Below are positions 40,798 to 48,933 of a DNA stretch of 64,000 nucleotides, one piece after another. Below the pieces are notes generated by a model. It had not been told where the DNA came from and ran no database searches. It worked only from the letters and a program-made list of their open reading frames with translations. Made by a program: the position numbers and the translations under genes. Source of the stretch: Duganella aceris (GTDB lineage: Bacteria; Pseudomonadota; Gammaproteobacteria; Burkholderiales; Burkholderiaceae_D). The stretch's first letter is position 1; each line of letters opens with the position of its first letter. The stretch spans positions 124,001-188,000 of the forward strand of contig NZ_JAADJT010000008.1 of the NCBI RefSeq assembly GCF_011090165.1, read 5' to 3'.

Positions 40798-42986
40798 AGC
40801 TGCCCAGTTCCAGCGACCTGCTATTTTCCGGCAAGTGCTTCATCGCCTCGATGCTGGCGCTGTACGTCTCGCTGGCCGCCGGTCTGCCACGCCCGTTCTG
40901 GGCGATGATGACGGCGTATATCGTCGCCAGTCCGTTTTCCGGCGCGGTGCGTTCCAAGGCGCTGTTCCGCGTCTGCGGCACGCTGATCGGCTCCGCCGCG
41001 ACCATCTTCATCGTGCCGCGCATGGCCAACGCGCCGGAGCTGCTGTCGCTGGCGCTGGCGTGCTGGGTCGCCGTATGCCTGTACGTGTCGCTGCTTGACC
41101 GCACGCCGCGCTCCTATGTGTTCATGCTGGCCGGTTATACGGCGGGCCTGATCGGCTTCCCCGCCGTGACCGACCCGTCGGCGATTTTCGATACCGGCCT
41201 GGCGCGCGTGGAAGAAATCACCATCGGTATCCTGGCCGCGACCGTGGTGCATTCGCTGGTGTTCCCGCAGGGTGTGGGGCCGGTGCTGCTGGCCCGTCTG
41301 GACCGCGCGCTGGCCGACGCGCAGCGTTGGGTGGCCGAGGCGCTGGCGCCCGCCGCCGACGGCGCGCGGCCCACGCACACCCGGCTGGCGCTGGCCGGCG
41401 AGATCAGCGAATTGCGGGTGATGTCGACCCATCTGCCTTTCGACACCTCGCACCTGCGCTGGACCTCCGGCATGGTGCACGGCCTGCATGACCGCTTGAC
41501 CTTGATGGTGCCGTTGCTGCTGGCGGTCGAGGACCGCTTGCGCGCGTTGCGCGAAGTCGATCCGGCCAGTCTGACGCCGCGCTGGGAACGGCTGCTGGCC
41601 GATATCGTCGCTTGGGTGGAGGCCGGCCAGGACGCCGATCCGGCGCGCGCCGCCCAGCTGCGGGCGGAACTGACCCAACTGACGCCGGCGCTGCCGTCCG
41701 ACGCCGATTGGAGCGCGATCCTGCGCCTGAATCTGGCGCAGCGCCTGGATGCGCTGATCGCGGCCTGCGAAGAGGGCCTGGAGTTGCGCACCAACGTCGA
41801 TGCAGTGATGCGGGGCGGGACGGCGGTCTACACGCCGCACCTGACGCCGTCGGTGCTGCATCGCGACCACGGCATGGCGCTGCGCTCGGCGCTGGCGGCG
41901 GTGCTGGCGATTCTGGTCTGCTGCGGCTTCTGGATCGCCACCGGCTGGCCTTCGGGCGCGGCGGCGCCGATGATGGCCGGCGTCTTCTGCTGCTTCTTCG
42001 CGACGCAGGACGATCCCACTCCGGCCATCAGGATGTTCATCAAGTGGACGCTGATTTCGGCGCCGGTGGGGGCGCTGTATATCTTGTGTGTGCTGCCGGC
42101 GGTGCACAGTTACGAGATGCTGGTGTTGACCATCGCGCCGGTGTTCCTGCTCGCCGGCGCCTATATGCCGCGTCCGGCGACGGCAGGGCAGGCGCTGGCT
42201 TTCCTGATCGGTATCGCCGGCACCTTGTCGTTGCAGGATACCGGCACGCTGGATATTCCGAGTTTCCTGAACGGGATGGTGGCGCAGCTGTTCGGCTATA
42301 TCGCGGCGGGCGCCATCACCGCCGTGGTGCGCACCGTCGGCGGCGACTGGATGGCGCGGCGCATGCTGCGCATCGCCCGCAAGGATGTGGCGCAGATGGC
42401 GCAATCGGCGACGCCGGCGTCGCTGTTGCATATCTCGGCGCGCATGGTGGACCGTATCGGCCTGCTGATGCCGCGTCTGGCGATGGCGCAGCCGGCGCCG
42501 GAGGCGCACGCCGTCGCGCTGGAGGCGCTGCGCGAATTGCGCGTCGGCCTGCACATCGCACAACTGCGCGGCATGCAGTGGCAATTGGAGCAGGCCGGCG
42601 TGGCGCTGCGGCCGCTGCTGCAAAAGCTCGCCGGCTACTTCGGCCACGGCGCGTCCGATGCCGCCGCCACTGCGTCATCAGCGCCGCCAGTGCCATCAGC
42701 GCCTCCGACGTCGGCGTCGCCAGCGGCTCCGGCGTCGCCAGCGGCAGCGGCTTCGCCAGCGGCACCGGGTTCGCCAGCGGCTCCGGCTTCGCCAGTGGCG
42801 GCGGCATCGGCGGCATCGGCCGCATCGACGGCCCTGCTGGCGCAGTTGGACGCCACGCTGCGCGCGGTCTGCGGCGCCGCCGGCGACACCCGGCCGCTGG
42901 CCGCCGCCGCCCTGGCCAGCATGCGGCGCGACCTGTTCCCGGGCGCCGCCCTCTATCAACCCACCGCCGTGGAGCAACCCGCATGA
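40794..42986 (+). CDS. FUSC-family aromatic-acid efflux protein, AaeB-like
   Basis: A 730-residue inner-membrane protein with the two-halves FUSC layout: about six N-terminal membrane segments, a cytoplasmic helical region (180-350), a second membrane block (about 360-500, GMALRSALAAVLAILVCCGF), then a soluble tail. The tail contains an 18-base tandem repeat encoding SPAAPA-type hexapeptides. AaeB relatives export hydroxybenzoates and similar acids with an AaeA-type adaptor, here encoded two genes downstream. It overlaps its neighbours on both sides by ATGA. Confidence 0.88.
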   Translation: MKLPSSSDLLFSGKCFIASMLALYVSLAAGLPRPFWAMMTAYIVASPFSGAVRSKALFRVCGTLIGSAATIFIVPRMANAPELLSLALACWVAVCLYVSLLDRTPRSYVFMLAGYTAGLIGFPAVTDPSAIFDTGLARVEEITIGILAATVVHSLVFPQGVGPVLLARLDRALADAQRWVAEALAPAADGARPTHTRLALAGEISELRVMSTHLPFDTSHLRWTSGMVHGLHDRLTLMVPLLLAVEDRLRALREVDPASLTPRWERLLADIVAWVEAGQDADPARAAQLRAELTQLTPALPSDADWSAILRLNLAQRLDALIAACEEGLELRTNVDAVMRGGTAVYTPHLTPSVLHRDHGMALRSALAAVLAILVCCGFWIATGWPSGAAAPMMAGVFCCFFATQDDPTPAIRMFIKWTLISAPVGALYILCVLPAVHSYEMLVLTIAPVFLLAGAYMPRPATAGQALAFLIGIAGTLSLQDTGTLDIPSFLNGMVAQLFGYIAAGAITAVVRTVGGDWMARRMLRIARKDVAQMAQSATPASLLHISARMVDRIGLLMPRLAMAQPAPEAHAVALEALRELRVGLHIAQLRGMQWQLEQAGVALRPLLQKLAGYFGHGASDAAATASSAPPVPSAPPTSASPAAPASPAAAASPAAPGSPAAPASPVAAASAASAASTALLAQLDATLRAVCGAAGDTRPLAAAALASMRRDLFPGAALYQPTAVEQPA
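42717..42806 (+). repeat. 18-bp tandem repeat, five units, inside FUSC gene
   Basis: Five consecutive units of the form TCGCCAGCGGCTCCGGCG with a few substitutions. Each unit is six codons (A-S-P-A-A-P type), so copy-number changes keep the frame. It probably forms a flexible linker in the cytoplasmic tail. Confidence 0.9.
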
Positions 42987-43192
42987 CCGCCGAACTGAGT
43001 CTGTACGGACTATACATCCCCACGCTGCTGCTGCTCGCCATCGTCGCGCTGATCTGCACCCGGGTGCTGGGCCGCTTCCTGATGCGGATCGGCTTCTATC
43101 GCCTGGTATGGCATCCCGCGCTGTTTGAATTCGCGCTGTTCTTTATCCTGCTGGGCGGCTTCTCCATGCTGCTGACCAGCCGCGGCTACTAA
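42983..43192 (+). CDS. DUF1656 small membrane protein, AaeX-like
   Basis: A 69-residue protein with two membrane helices (IPTLLLLAIVALICTRVLG and ALFEFALFFILLGGFSML). Family DUF1656/AaeX is nearly always encoded between or beside the AaeB- and AaeA-type genes, as here. The ATG overlaps the FUSC stop by four bases. Its role in the pump is unknown. Confidence 0.9.
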   Translation: MTAELSLYGLYIPTLLLLAIVALICTRVLGRFLMRIGFYRLVWHPALFEFALFFILLGGFSMLLTSRGY

Positions 43193-43205
43193 TCGGAGCT
43201 ATCGC

Positions 43206-44093
43206 ATGAACCTCACCTCCCTGAAAACACCCCTGATGGCCACCGGCCGTCTGATCGTCACCCTGGCCGCCGTCGCCGTGGCGGCCGCGCTGGCCTGGCG
43301 CCTGTGGCAGCACTACGAAGTCGAACCCTGGACCCGCGACGGCCGCGTCAAAGCCGACGTGGTGCAGGTCGCCCCGGACCTCACCGGCCAGGTGACCGAA
43401 GTGCTGGTGCGCGACAACCAGCAGGTCAAGATCGGCCAGGTACTGTTCGAGATCGACCGCGCCCGCTTCGAGCTGGCGCTGCGCCAGGCCGAAGCCGCCG
43501 AACAGGCGCAGCGCGCCGCGCTGGACCAGGCCATCAAGGAATCGCGCCGCAACACCGAACTGCGCGACCTGGTCGCCGCCGAGACGCGCGAGCAGGGCGT
43601 CTCGCACGTCGACCAGTTGCGCGCCGCGCTGGCGCAGGCGGTGGTCAACCGCGACGTGGCCAAGCTCAATCTGGCGCGCACGCGGGTGGTGTCGGCGGTG
43701 AACGGCATGGTCTCCAACCTCGACCTGCGCGCCGGCTCCTACGTCAGCGCCGGCCACGCGGTGATGGCGCTGATCGACACCGACTCGTACTACGTCGAAG
43801 GCTATTTCGAAGAAACCAAGCTGCCGAAGATCGCCCTCGGCGACGCCGCCACCGTGCTGCCGATGGGCGGCAAGCAGCGCCTGATGGGGCACGTCGAAAG
43901 CCTGTCCGGCGGCATCGCCGACCGCGACCGCACCACTTCCGCCAATCTGCTGTCCAGCGTGAACCCGACCTTCAACTGGGTGCGCCTGGCGCAGCGCATC
44001 CCGGTGCGCATCAAGCTCGATCCCTTGCCGGCCGGCGCGCGCCTGGTCGCGGGGCAGACCGTGACGGTCGATGTGCGCAACGGACATTCGTGA
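43206..44093 (+). CDS. HlyD/EmrA-type periplasmic adaptor, AaeA-like
   Basis: A 295-residue membrane-fusion protein. One N-terminal membrane anchor (about residues 12-35), two lipoyl half motifs (VAPDLTGQVTEVLVRDNQQV and VVSAVNGMVSNLDLRAGSYV), a short coiled-coil hairpin between them and a beta-barrel (VEGYFEETKLPKI). It links the FUSC pump to the outer-membrane factor encoded 13 bases downstream. The order FUSC-DUF1656-HlyD-OMF defines a complete tripartite aromatic-acid exporter. Confidence 0.92.
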   Translation: MNLTSLKTPLMATGRLIVTLAAVAVAAALAWRLWQHYEVEPWTRDGRVKADVVQVAPDLTGQVTEVLVRDNQQVKIGQVLFEIDRARFELALRQAEAAEQAQRAALDQAIKESRRNTELRDLVAAETREQGVSHVDQLRAALAQAVVNRDVAKLNLARTRVVSAVNGMVSNLDLRAGSYVSAGHAVMALIDTDSYYVEGYFEETKLPKIALGDAATVLPMGGKQRLMGHVESLSGGIADRDRTTSANLLSSVNPTFNWVRLAQRIPVRIKLDPLPAGARLVAGQTVTVDVRNGHS

Positions 44094-44106
44094 GATGGAG
44101 GACCAG

Positions 44107-45552
44107 ATGAGGACCACACTTTTACGCCGCTTCGCGCCGCTGGCGCTGGTGGCCGCCTTGAGCGCCTGCGGCACCGTCGGCCCGGAATACCGCGTGCCCG
44201 AGCAGGCTGCGGTCAAGCGCCCGGAGGCCGCCGCGCCTTTCCTCGGCACGGACGAACCGGCCTACAGCGCCGCAGCGCTGCCTGAACATTGGTGGCGCCT
44301 GTACGACGATCCGGTGCTGGACCGCCTGATCAAACAGGCACTGGAAGCCAACACCGACCTGCGCGTCGCCGCCGCCAACCTGGCGCGCAGCCGCGCCGTG
44401 TTGCAGGAAGCCGATGGCGCCGGCAAGCCGGCGATCGGCGTCTCCGCCGTGCCGTCGGTGGGACGCTCGTCGGGCGCGGCGAAAGGTTCGCCGAGCGCGT
44501 TGCCGGACGTGTGGAGCTACGACGCCGGCGTCAGCGTCTCGTACCAGGTCGACATGTTCGGCAAGATCGCGCGCGCGGTGGAATCCGCGCGCGCCGACAC
44601 GCAGGCGGCGCAGGCCGGCGTCGACCTGGTGCGCGTCACCGTGGCCGCCGACACCGCGCGCGCCTACGCCGACGCCTGTTCGGCGGTGCGGCAGATGACG
44701 GTGGCGCAGCAGTCGGTCGACTTGCAGCAGAAATTCGTCGCGCTGACCGACGAACGCACGCGCGGCGGACGTGGCACCGCCATCGACGGCGCGCGGGCGC
44801 GCAGCCAGCTGGCGCAATTGCAGGCGGCGCTGCCGCCGCTGCAGGCGCAGCACCGCACCGCGCACTACCGCCTGGCCGCGCTGACCGGGCTGACGCCGGC
44901 CGAGATGAATATGCACCTGCTGACCTGTGAAGCCGCGCCGCGCCTGACCACGCAGATCCCGGTCGGCGACGGCGCGGCGCTGCTGCGCCGCCGTCCCGAC
45001 ATCCGCCAGGCCGAACGCAGCCTGGCCTCGTCCACCGCGCGCATCGGCGTCGCCACCGCCGATCTGTACCCGAGCATCAGCCTGGGCCTGTCCGCCGGCA
45101 GCACCGGCCTGCTGGACCACTTCGGCGCCGGCAATACCGCGCGCTGGAGCTTGGGCCCGTTGATTTCATGGAGCGTGCCGTCGAACGGCGTCGCCCGCAG
45201 CCGGATCGCGCAGGCCGAGGCGGGCGCCGACGGCGCGCTGGCGCATTTCGACGGCGTGGTGTTGAACGCGCTGAAGGAAGTGGAAAGCGCGATGACGGTA
45301 TACGCGCGCGAGCTGGATCGCAACGCGGCGCTGAAGACCGCGCGCGACCAGAGCGCGCTGGTGTCGCAGCAGTCGCACCAGCTGTACCAGTACGGCCGCA
45401 CCGACTTCCTGTCGGTGCTGGACGCCGACCGCACGCTGGCCGCCACCGATGCGGCGTGGGCGGCGTCGGACGCCCAGCTGGCGGGCGATCAGATCACGCT
45501 ATTCCTGGCGCTGGGCGGCGGCTGGCAAAGCCCGGAGCGCAAGGCTCAATAA
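44107..45552 (+). CDS. Outer-membrane efflux lipoprotein, NodT/OprM family
   Basis: A 481-residue TolC-like channel with a lipoprotein signal (VAALSAC). The two repeated outer-membrane-factor regions are visible: ALEANTDLRVAAANLARSRA in the first half and RRRPDIRQAERSLASSTARI opening the second. The ATG at 44107 follows GGAGG. It is the outer-membrane exit for the FUSC/HlyD pump. The 3' end overlaps the convergent flavin oxidoreductase gene by seven bases. Confidence 0.92.
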   Translation: MRTTLLRRFAPLALVAALSACGTVGPEYRVPEQAAVKRPEAAAPFLGTDEPAYSAAALPEHWWRLYDDPVLDRLIKQALEANTDLRVAAANLARSRAVLQEADGAGKPAIGVSAVPSVGRSSGAAKGSPSALPDVWSYDAGVSVSYQVDMFGKIARAVESARADTQAAQAGVDLVRVTVAADTARAYADACSAVRQMTVAQQSVDLQQKFVALTDERTRGGRGTAIDGARARSQLAQLQAALPPLQAQHRTAHYRLAALTGLTPAEMNMHLLTCEAAPRLTTQIPVGDGAALLRRRPDIRQAERSLASSTARIGVATADLYPSISLGLSAGSTGLLDHFGAGNTARWSLGPLISWSVPSNGVARSRIAQAEAGADGALAHFDGVVLNALKEVESAMTVYARELDRNAALKTARDQSALVSQQSHQLYQYGRTDFLSVLDADRTLAATDAAWAASDAQLAGDQITLFLALGGGWQSPERKAQ

Positions 45553-46634
45553 CGTTCGAGCCAATGCGCGTAAGGCGCCGGCAAGGTCCACGAAGCGCGT
45601 TCGACGCCGAGTTCCTTGGCGGCGAAATACGCCCAGTGCGGATTGGCCAGGTGCGCGCGGCCGACCATCACCAGGTCGAGCTGCTGCTCGCGCACCACGC
45701 GCTCCGCGATCTCCGGCGTGCCGAAGCCCCAGGCCGACGACACCGGCACGCCGGCTTCGCGCCGCACCCGTTCCGCCACCGGTCCCATGAAGGCCGGGCC
45801 CCATGGAATCGACGTGTCCGGAATCGTGAAGCCGACGCTGACGCTGATCATGTCCATGCCGGCGTCCTTGAACTGGCGCACCAGGCCGATCGAATCGAGC
45901 AGCGTCTGTTCGTCGCGGCCATCGTATTCGATCACGCCGAAACGCACCGTCAGCGGCAGGTGCTCGGGCCATACTTCGCGCACCGCCTTGAGCGTCTCCA
46001 GCAGGAAGCGCGAGCGGTTTTCCACGCTGCCGCCATAAATGTCGTCGCGCTGGTTCGAGTGCGCCGAGAAGAAACTCTGCGCCAGGTAACCGTGGGCGAA
46101 GTGCAGCTCCAGCCATTCAAAGCCCGCCTCCAGCGCGCGGCGCGCGGTGTCGACGAAGTTCTGGCGCACGCGGGCGATGTCGTCCAGCGTCATCGCGCGC
46201 GGGGTTTTCGGCAGGTTGCCGCCGTAGGCGATGGCCGACGGAGCGATGGTCTGCCAGCCGCGCGCGTCGCCTTCGGCGATATGGTCGTCGCCCTCCCATG
46301 GACGGTTGGCGCTGGCCTTGCGGCCGGCGTGGCCGATCTGGATCCCCGGCACCGCGCCGGCGGCCTTGATCGCGCGCACGATCGGCACGAAGGCCTGCGC
46401 CTGCTCGTTGTTCCACAAGCCGGTGCAGCCCGGCGTGATGCGGCCCTCCGGCGCGACGGCGGTCGCTTCGACGATCACCAGCCCGGCGCCGCCGCGCGCG
46501 ATGCTGGCGTAGTGCGACAGGTGCCAGTCGTTGGCGACGCCGTCGACGGCCGAGTACTGGCACATCGGCGGCACCGCGATACGGTTACGCAGCGTGACAT
46601 CTTTCAATTTGTAGGGCTGGAATAAAGCGGACAT
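45546..46634 (-). CDS. Old Yellow Enzyme, YqjM/XenA type
   Basis: A 362-residue FMN-dependent NADPH ene-reductase. It has the N-terminal LFQPYKLKDVTLRNRIAVPP and PMCQYSA with the Cys of the YqjM class, the H-x2-H substrate pair region (HFAHGYLAQSFFS) and the FMN phosphate site (VMVGRAHLANP). The reaction is reduction of activated C=C bonds in enals, enones or nitro compounds. It is divergent from an ArsR-type regulator with a palindrome between, consistent with electrophile-induced expression. Confidence 0.9.
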   Translation of the reverse strand: MSALFQPYKLKDVTLRNRIAVPPMCQYSAVDGVANDWHLSHYASIARGGAGLVIVEATAVAPEGRITPGCTGLWNNEQAQAFVPIVRAIKAAGAVPGIQIGHAGRKASANRPWEGDDHIAEGDARGWQTIAPSAIAYGGNLPKTPRAMTLDDIARVRQNFVDTARRALEAGFEWLELHFAHGYLAQSFFSAHSNQRDDIYGGSVENRSRFLLETLKAVREVWPEHLPLTVRFGVIEYDGRDEQTLLDSIGLVRQFKDAGMDMISVSVGFTIPDTSIPWGPAFMGPVAERVRREAGVPVSSAWGFGTPEIAERVVREQQLDLVMVGRAHLANPHWAYFAAKELGVERASWTLPAPYAHWLERY

Positions 46635-46667
46635 GGGTTTCCTTTGCAGAGGAGAGAGAAGGATATA

Positions 46668-46685
46668 GTTCGAAAATATACGAAC
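46668..46685. promoter_or_regulatory. ArsR-type operator between OYE and regulator genes
   Basis: GTTCG-N8-CGAAC, perfect five-base arms in an A+T-rich context, centred about 42 bases before the OYE start and 38 before the regulator start. It is the likely binding site of the divergent ArsR-type repressor. Confidence 0.65.
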
Positions 46686-46714
46686 AATGGAACAAGTATA
46701 ACCCAAGGTGTATG

Positions 46715-47026
46715 ATGTTGCTTATGCGCCCTTATAAACATCCTCCCGCCAGCGATCTGGTGCTCGAACGCGTGCTGTACGCGCTCAGCGATTCGATTCG
46801 TCTGGAAATCGTCCGGCACCTGGCCGGCGTGGACAACGCCACTTGCGGCGAGCTCGATGGCGGCCGGCCGAAATCGACCGTGTCGCATCACTTCAAGGTG
46901 TTAAGGGAATCGGGGCTGGTGCTGACGGAAGGCGTCGGCACCGCCCATATCAACACGCTGCGGCGCGATGACATCGACCGCCGCTTCCCTGGCCTGCTGG
47001 CGGCGATCCTGGCGCAGCCGGCGTAA
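46715..47026 (+). CDS. ArsR-family helix-turn-helix regulator
   Basis: A 103-residue winged-helix protein: DSIRLEIVRHLAG, then RPKSTVSHHFKVLRESGLV as recognition helix. No metal-binding CxC motif is in the usual alpha3 position; only one Cys (ATCGEL) is present, so it may sense electrophiles through that Cys. ATGs at 46712, 46715 and 46724 are all possible; 46715 gives the best distance from AAGGTG. It is divergent from the Old Yellow Enzyme gene. Confidence 0.87.
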   Translation: MLLMRPYKHPPASDLVLERVLYALSDSIRLEIVRHLAGVDNATCGELDGGRPKSTVSHHFKVLRESGLVLTEGVGTAHINTLRRDDIDRRFPGLLAAILAQPA

Positions 47027-47040
47027 CCCAGTCGCGTGGA

Positions 47041-47745
47041 TCAGCCGGCGCGGCTGTTGGAACGTGCCGGCGGCGTCGCGCCGGTTTGTAGCACTTCGTT
47101 CAGCCGGGCCACCAGGTTTTCCCGCGCGACCGTCGAATGCGCGTCCGACAGCGACGCGGCCAGTTGGGCGTCGCCGGCCGCGATGGCGTTGACGATGCGT
47201 TCGTGCTCGTCCCAGATCGCTTCCCGCTGCGCCGATTGCAGCACCGCGCCCATCACGCGCCGCAGGTGCACCCAGTGCAGCTGCGTGGTCTGGAAGATCA
47301 GCGGATTATTCGACGCCATGTAGATGGCCGTGTGAAATGCGATGTCGGCCTCGATCATCGCCTTGACGTCCTTGCCGCGCGCGGCGACGCGGCCGGCCTT
47401 GATGATGGCCGGATCGATCACCGCCTTGCGTTCGGCGGCAAGCCGGGCCGCCAGCGCGTCGAGCGCGCCGCGCACCTGGTACAGGTTGCCGATCCATTCC
47501 GCATCCATCTCGGCGATCAGCACGCCGCGGCCGGGCGCGTCCTGCACCAGCCCGTCCTTCTTCAGCAAGCGTAGCGCCTGCAACACCGGCGAGCGTGAGA
47601 CGTTCATCTGTTCCGCGATCTCTTCCTGCGTCACGCGCGTGCCGGGCGGCAGGGTGCCCGCGCTGATCGCATCCAGCAGCGATTGATAAACCTGATCCAC
47701 CAGATCCGGCGTGCTTTGTATTTTTGAGAGTCCGCTGAGCATCAT
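47041..47745 (-). CDS. GntR-family (FCD domain) regulator
   Basis: A 234-residue repressor: N-terminal GntR winged helix (about residues 14-75, GTRVTQEEIAEQMNVSRSPV) and C-terminal FCD all-helical domain with metal/ligand His residues (DIAFHTAIY; HWVHLRRVMG; DEHERIVNAI). It is divergent from the reductoisomerase-Rieske operon. A GTATAC-type site abuts its start codon and another covers the operon promoter, so repression of both directions and release by a pathway intermediate are likely. There is no clear Shine-Dalgarno; a second ATG follows directly. Confidence 0.88.
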   Translation of the reverse strand: MMLSGLSKIQSTPDLVDQVYQSLLDAISAGTLPPGTRVTQEEIAEQMNVSRSPVLQALRLLKKDGLVQDAPGRGVLIAEMDAEWIGNLYQVRGALDALAARLAAERKAVIDPAIIKAGRVAARGKDVKAMIEADIAFHTAIYMASNNPLIFQTTQLHWVHLRRVMGAVLQSAQREAIWDEHERIVNAIAAGDAQLAASLSDAHSTVARENLVARLNEVLQTGATPPARSNSRAG

Positions 47746-47758
47746 GTATTCAGTATAC
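47746..47758. promoter_or_regulatory. GntR operator O1 at the regulator start
   Basis: GTATTCAGTATAC, arms GTAT/ATAC, lies directly against the start codon of the GntR gene. It shares the CAGTATAC/CTGTATAC core with the second site at 47842. Confidence 0.5.
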
Positions 47759-47808
47759 GTTTAATAAGCGCAAAGTCAATTTGAGCGGAACGCCGCTGCA
47801 AAAAGCGC

Positions 47809-47853
47809 TTGACTTACGCCCGATAACTGACAATACTGAACTCTGTATACAGA
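47809..47853 (+). promoter_or_regulatory. Promoter and GntR operator O2 of the catabolic operon
   Basis: -35 TTGACT (47809-47814), 17 bases, -10 AATACT (47832-47837), then the perfect palindrome TCTGTATACAGA (47842-47853) around the expected transcription start. This placement fits simple repression by the divergent FCD-type GntR protein. Confidence 0.65.
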
Positions 47854-47886
47854 ACACAGAACACAAAATAACCGCCAGGAGACCTC

Positions 47887-48903
47887 ATGAAAGTGTTTTA
47901 CGATAAAGACTGCGACCTCTCGCTCATCCGCGACAAGAAGGTCGCCATCATCGGTTACGGCTCGCAGGGCCACGCCCACGCGCAGAACCTGTCGGAGTCC
48001 GGCGTCAACGTGGTCGTCGGCCTGCGCAAAGACGGCGCCTCCTGGGGCAAGGTGGAAAAGGCCGGCCTCAAGGTGGCGGAAGTGAACGAGGCCGTGCGCG
48101 GCGCCGACATCGTCATGATCCTGCTGCCGGACGAGCATATCGCCCAGGTCTACAACGAGAACGTGGCGCCGCACATTCGCCAGGACGCGGCATTGGCCTT
48201 CGCCCACGGCTTCAACATCCATTACGGCCAGGTGGTGCCGCGCGCCGACCTGGACGTGTTCATGGTGGCGCCGAAAGCGCCGGGCCACACCGTACGCAAT
48301 ACCTACCAGCAGGGTGGCGGCGTGCCGACGCTGATCGCCGTCCACCAGGACCGATCGGGCATCGCCCGCGAGCTGGCGCTGTCGTACGCGGCGGCGAACG
48401 GCGGCGGCAAGGCCGGGATCATCGAGACCAACTTCCGCGAAGAGACCGAGACCGACCTGTTCGGCGAGCAGGCGGTGTTGTGCGGCGGCGCGGTGGAGCT
48501 GATCAAGGCCGGCTTCGAGACGCTGGTCGAGGCGGGCTATGCGCCGGAGATGGCGTACTTCGAATGCCTGCATGAGCTGAAGCTGATCGTCGACCTGATC
48601 TACGAGGGCGGCATCGCCAATATGAACTACGGCATCTCCAACAACGCCGAATTCGGCGAGTATCTGACCGGTCCGAAGATCGTCACGGCCGAAACCAAAG
48701 AGGCGATGCGCGAGTGTCTGCGCTACATCCAGACCGGCGAGTACGCCAAGAGCTTCATCCTGGAAAACAAGGCCGGCGCGCCGACGCTGCTGTCGCGCCG
48801 CCGCCTGAACGCCGAACACCAGATCGAGCAAGTAGGCGAAAAACTGCGCGCGATGATGCCGTGGATCGCCGCCGGCAAGCTGGTCGACAAGTCGCGCAAT
48901 TGA
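47887..48903 (+). CDS. ilvC: Ketol-acid reductoisomerase in a catabolic operon
   Basis: A 338-residue class I reductoisomerase. NADPH-binding GYGSQGHA (residues 24-31) with R47, K48 and S52 for the phosphate; PKAPGH; metal-binding ETETDLFGEQ; C-terminal knot domain ECLHELKLIVDLIYEGGIAN. All catalytic motifs are intact, so it should convert 2-acetolactate-type ketols to dihydroxy acids. Unusually, it has no ilvB or ilvH next to it; it heads a GntR-controlled operon with a Rieske oxygenase, reductase, aldolase-family enzyme, carrier and porin. It may be a second IlvC recruited to a catabolic step or one providing the general function; the sequence cannot decide. Confidence 0.93.
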   Translation: MKVFYDKDCDLSLIRDKKVAIIGYGSQGHAHAQNLSESGVNVVVGLRKDGASWGKVEKAGLKVAEVNEAVRGADIVMILLPDEHIAQVYNENVAPHIRQDAALAFAHGFNIHYGQVVPRADLDVFMVAPKAPGHTVRNTYQQGGGVPTLIAVHQDRSGIARELALSYAAANGGGKAGIIETNFREETETDLFGEQAVLCGGAVELIKAGFETLVEAGYAPEMAYFECLHELKLIVDLIYEGGIANMNYGISNNAEFGEYLTGPKIVTAETKEAMRECLRYIQTGEYAKSFILENKAGAPTLLSRRRLNAEHQIEQVGEKLRAMMPWIAAGKLVDKSRN

Positions 48904-48933
48904 AACTCAGTAATTCATTAGAGGAGACCCATC

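Noticed and set aside
42717..42806. Possible CRISPR-like array
   Set aside because: The units are contiguous 18-bp tandem repeats without spacers, inside an open frame, so it is a coding minisatellite.
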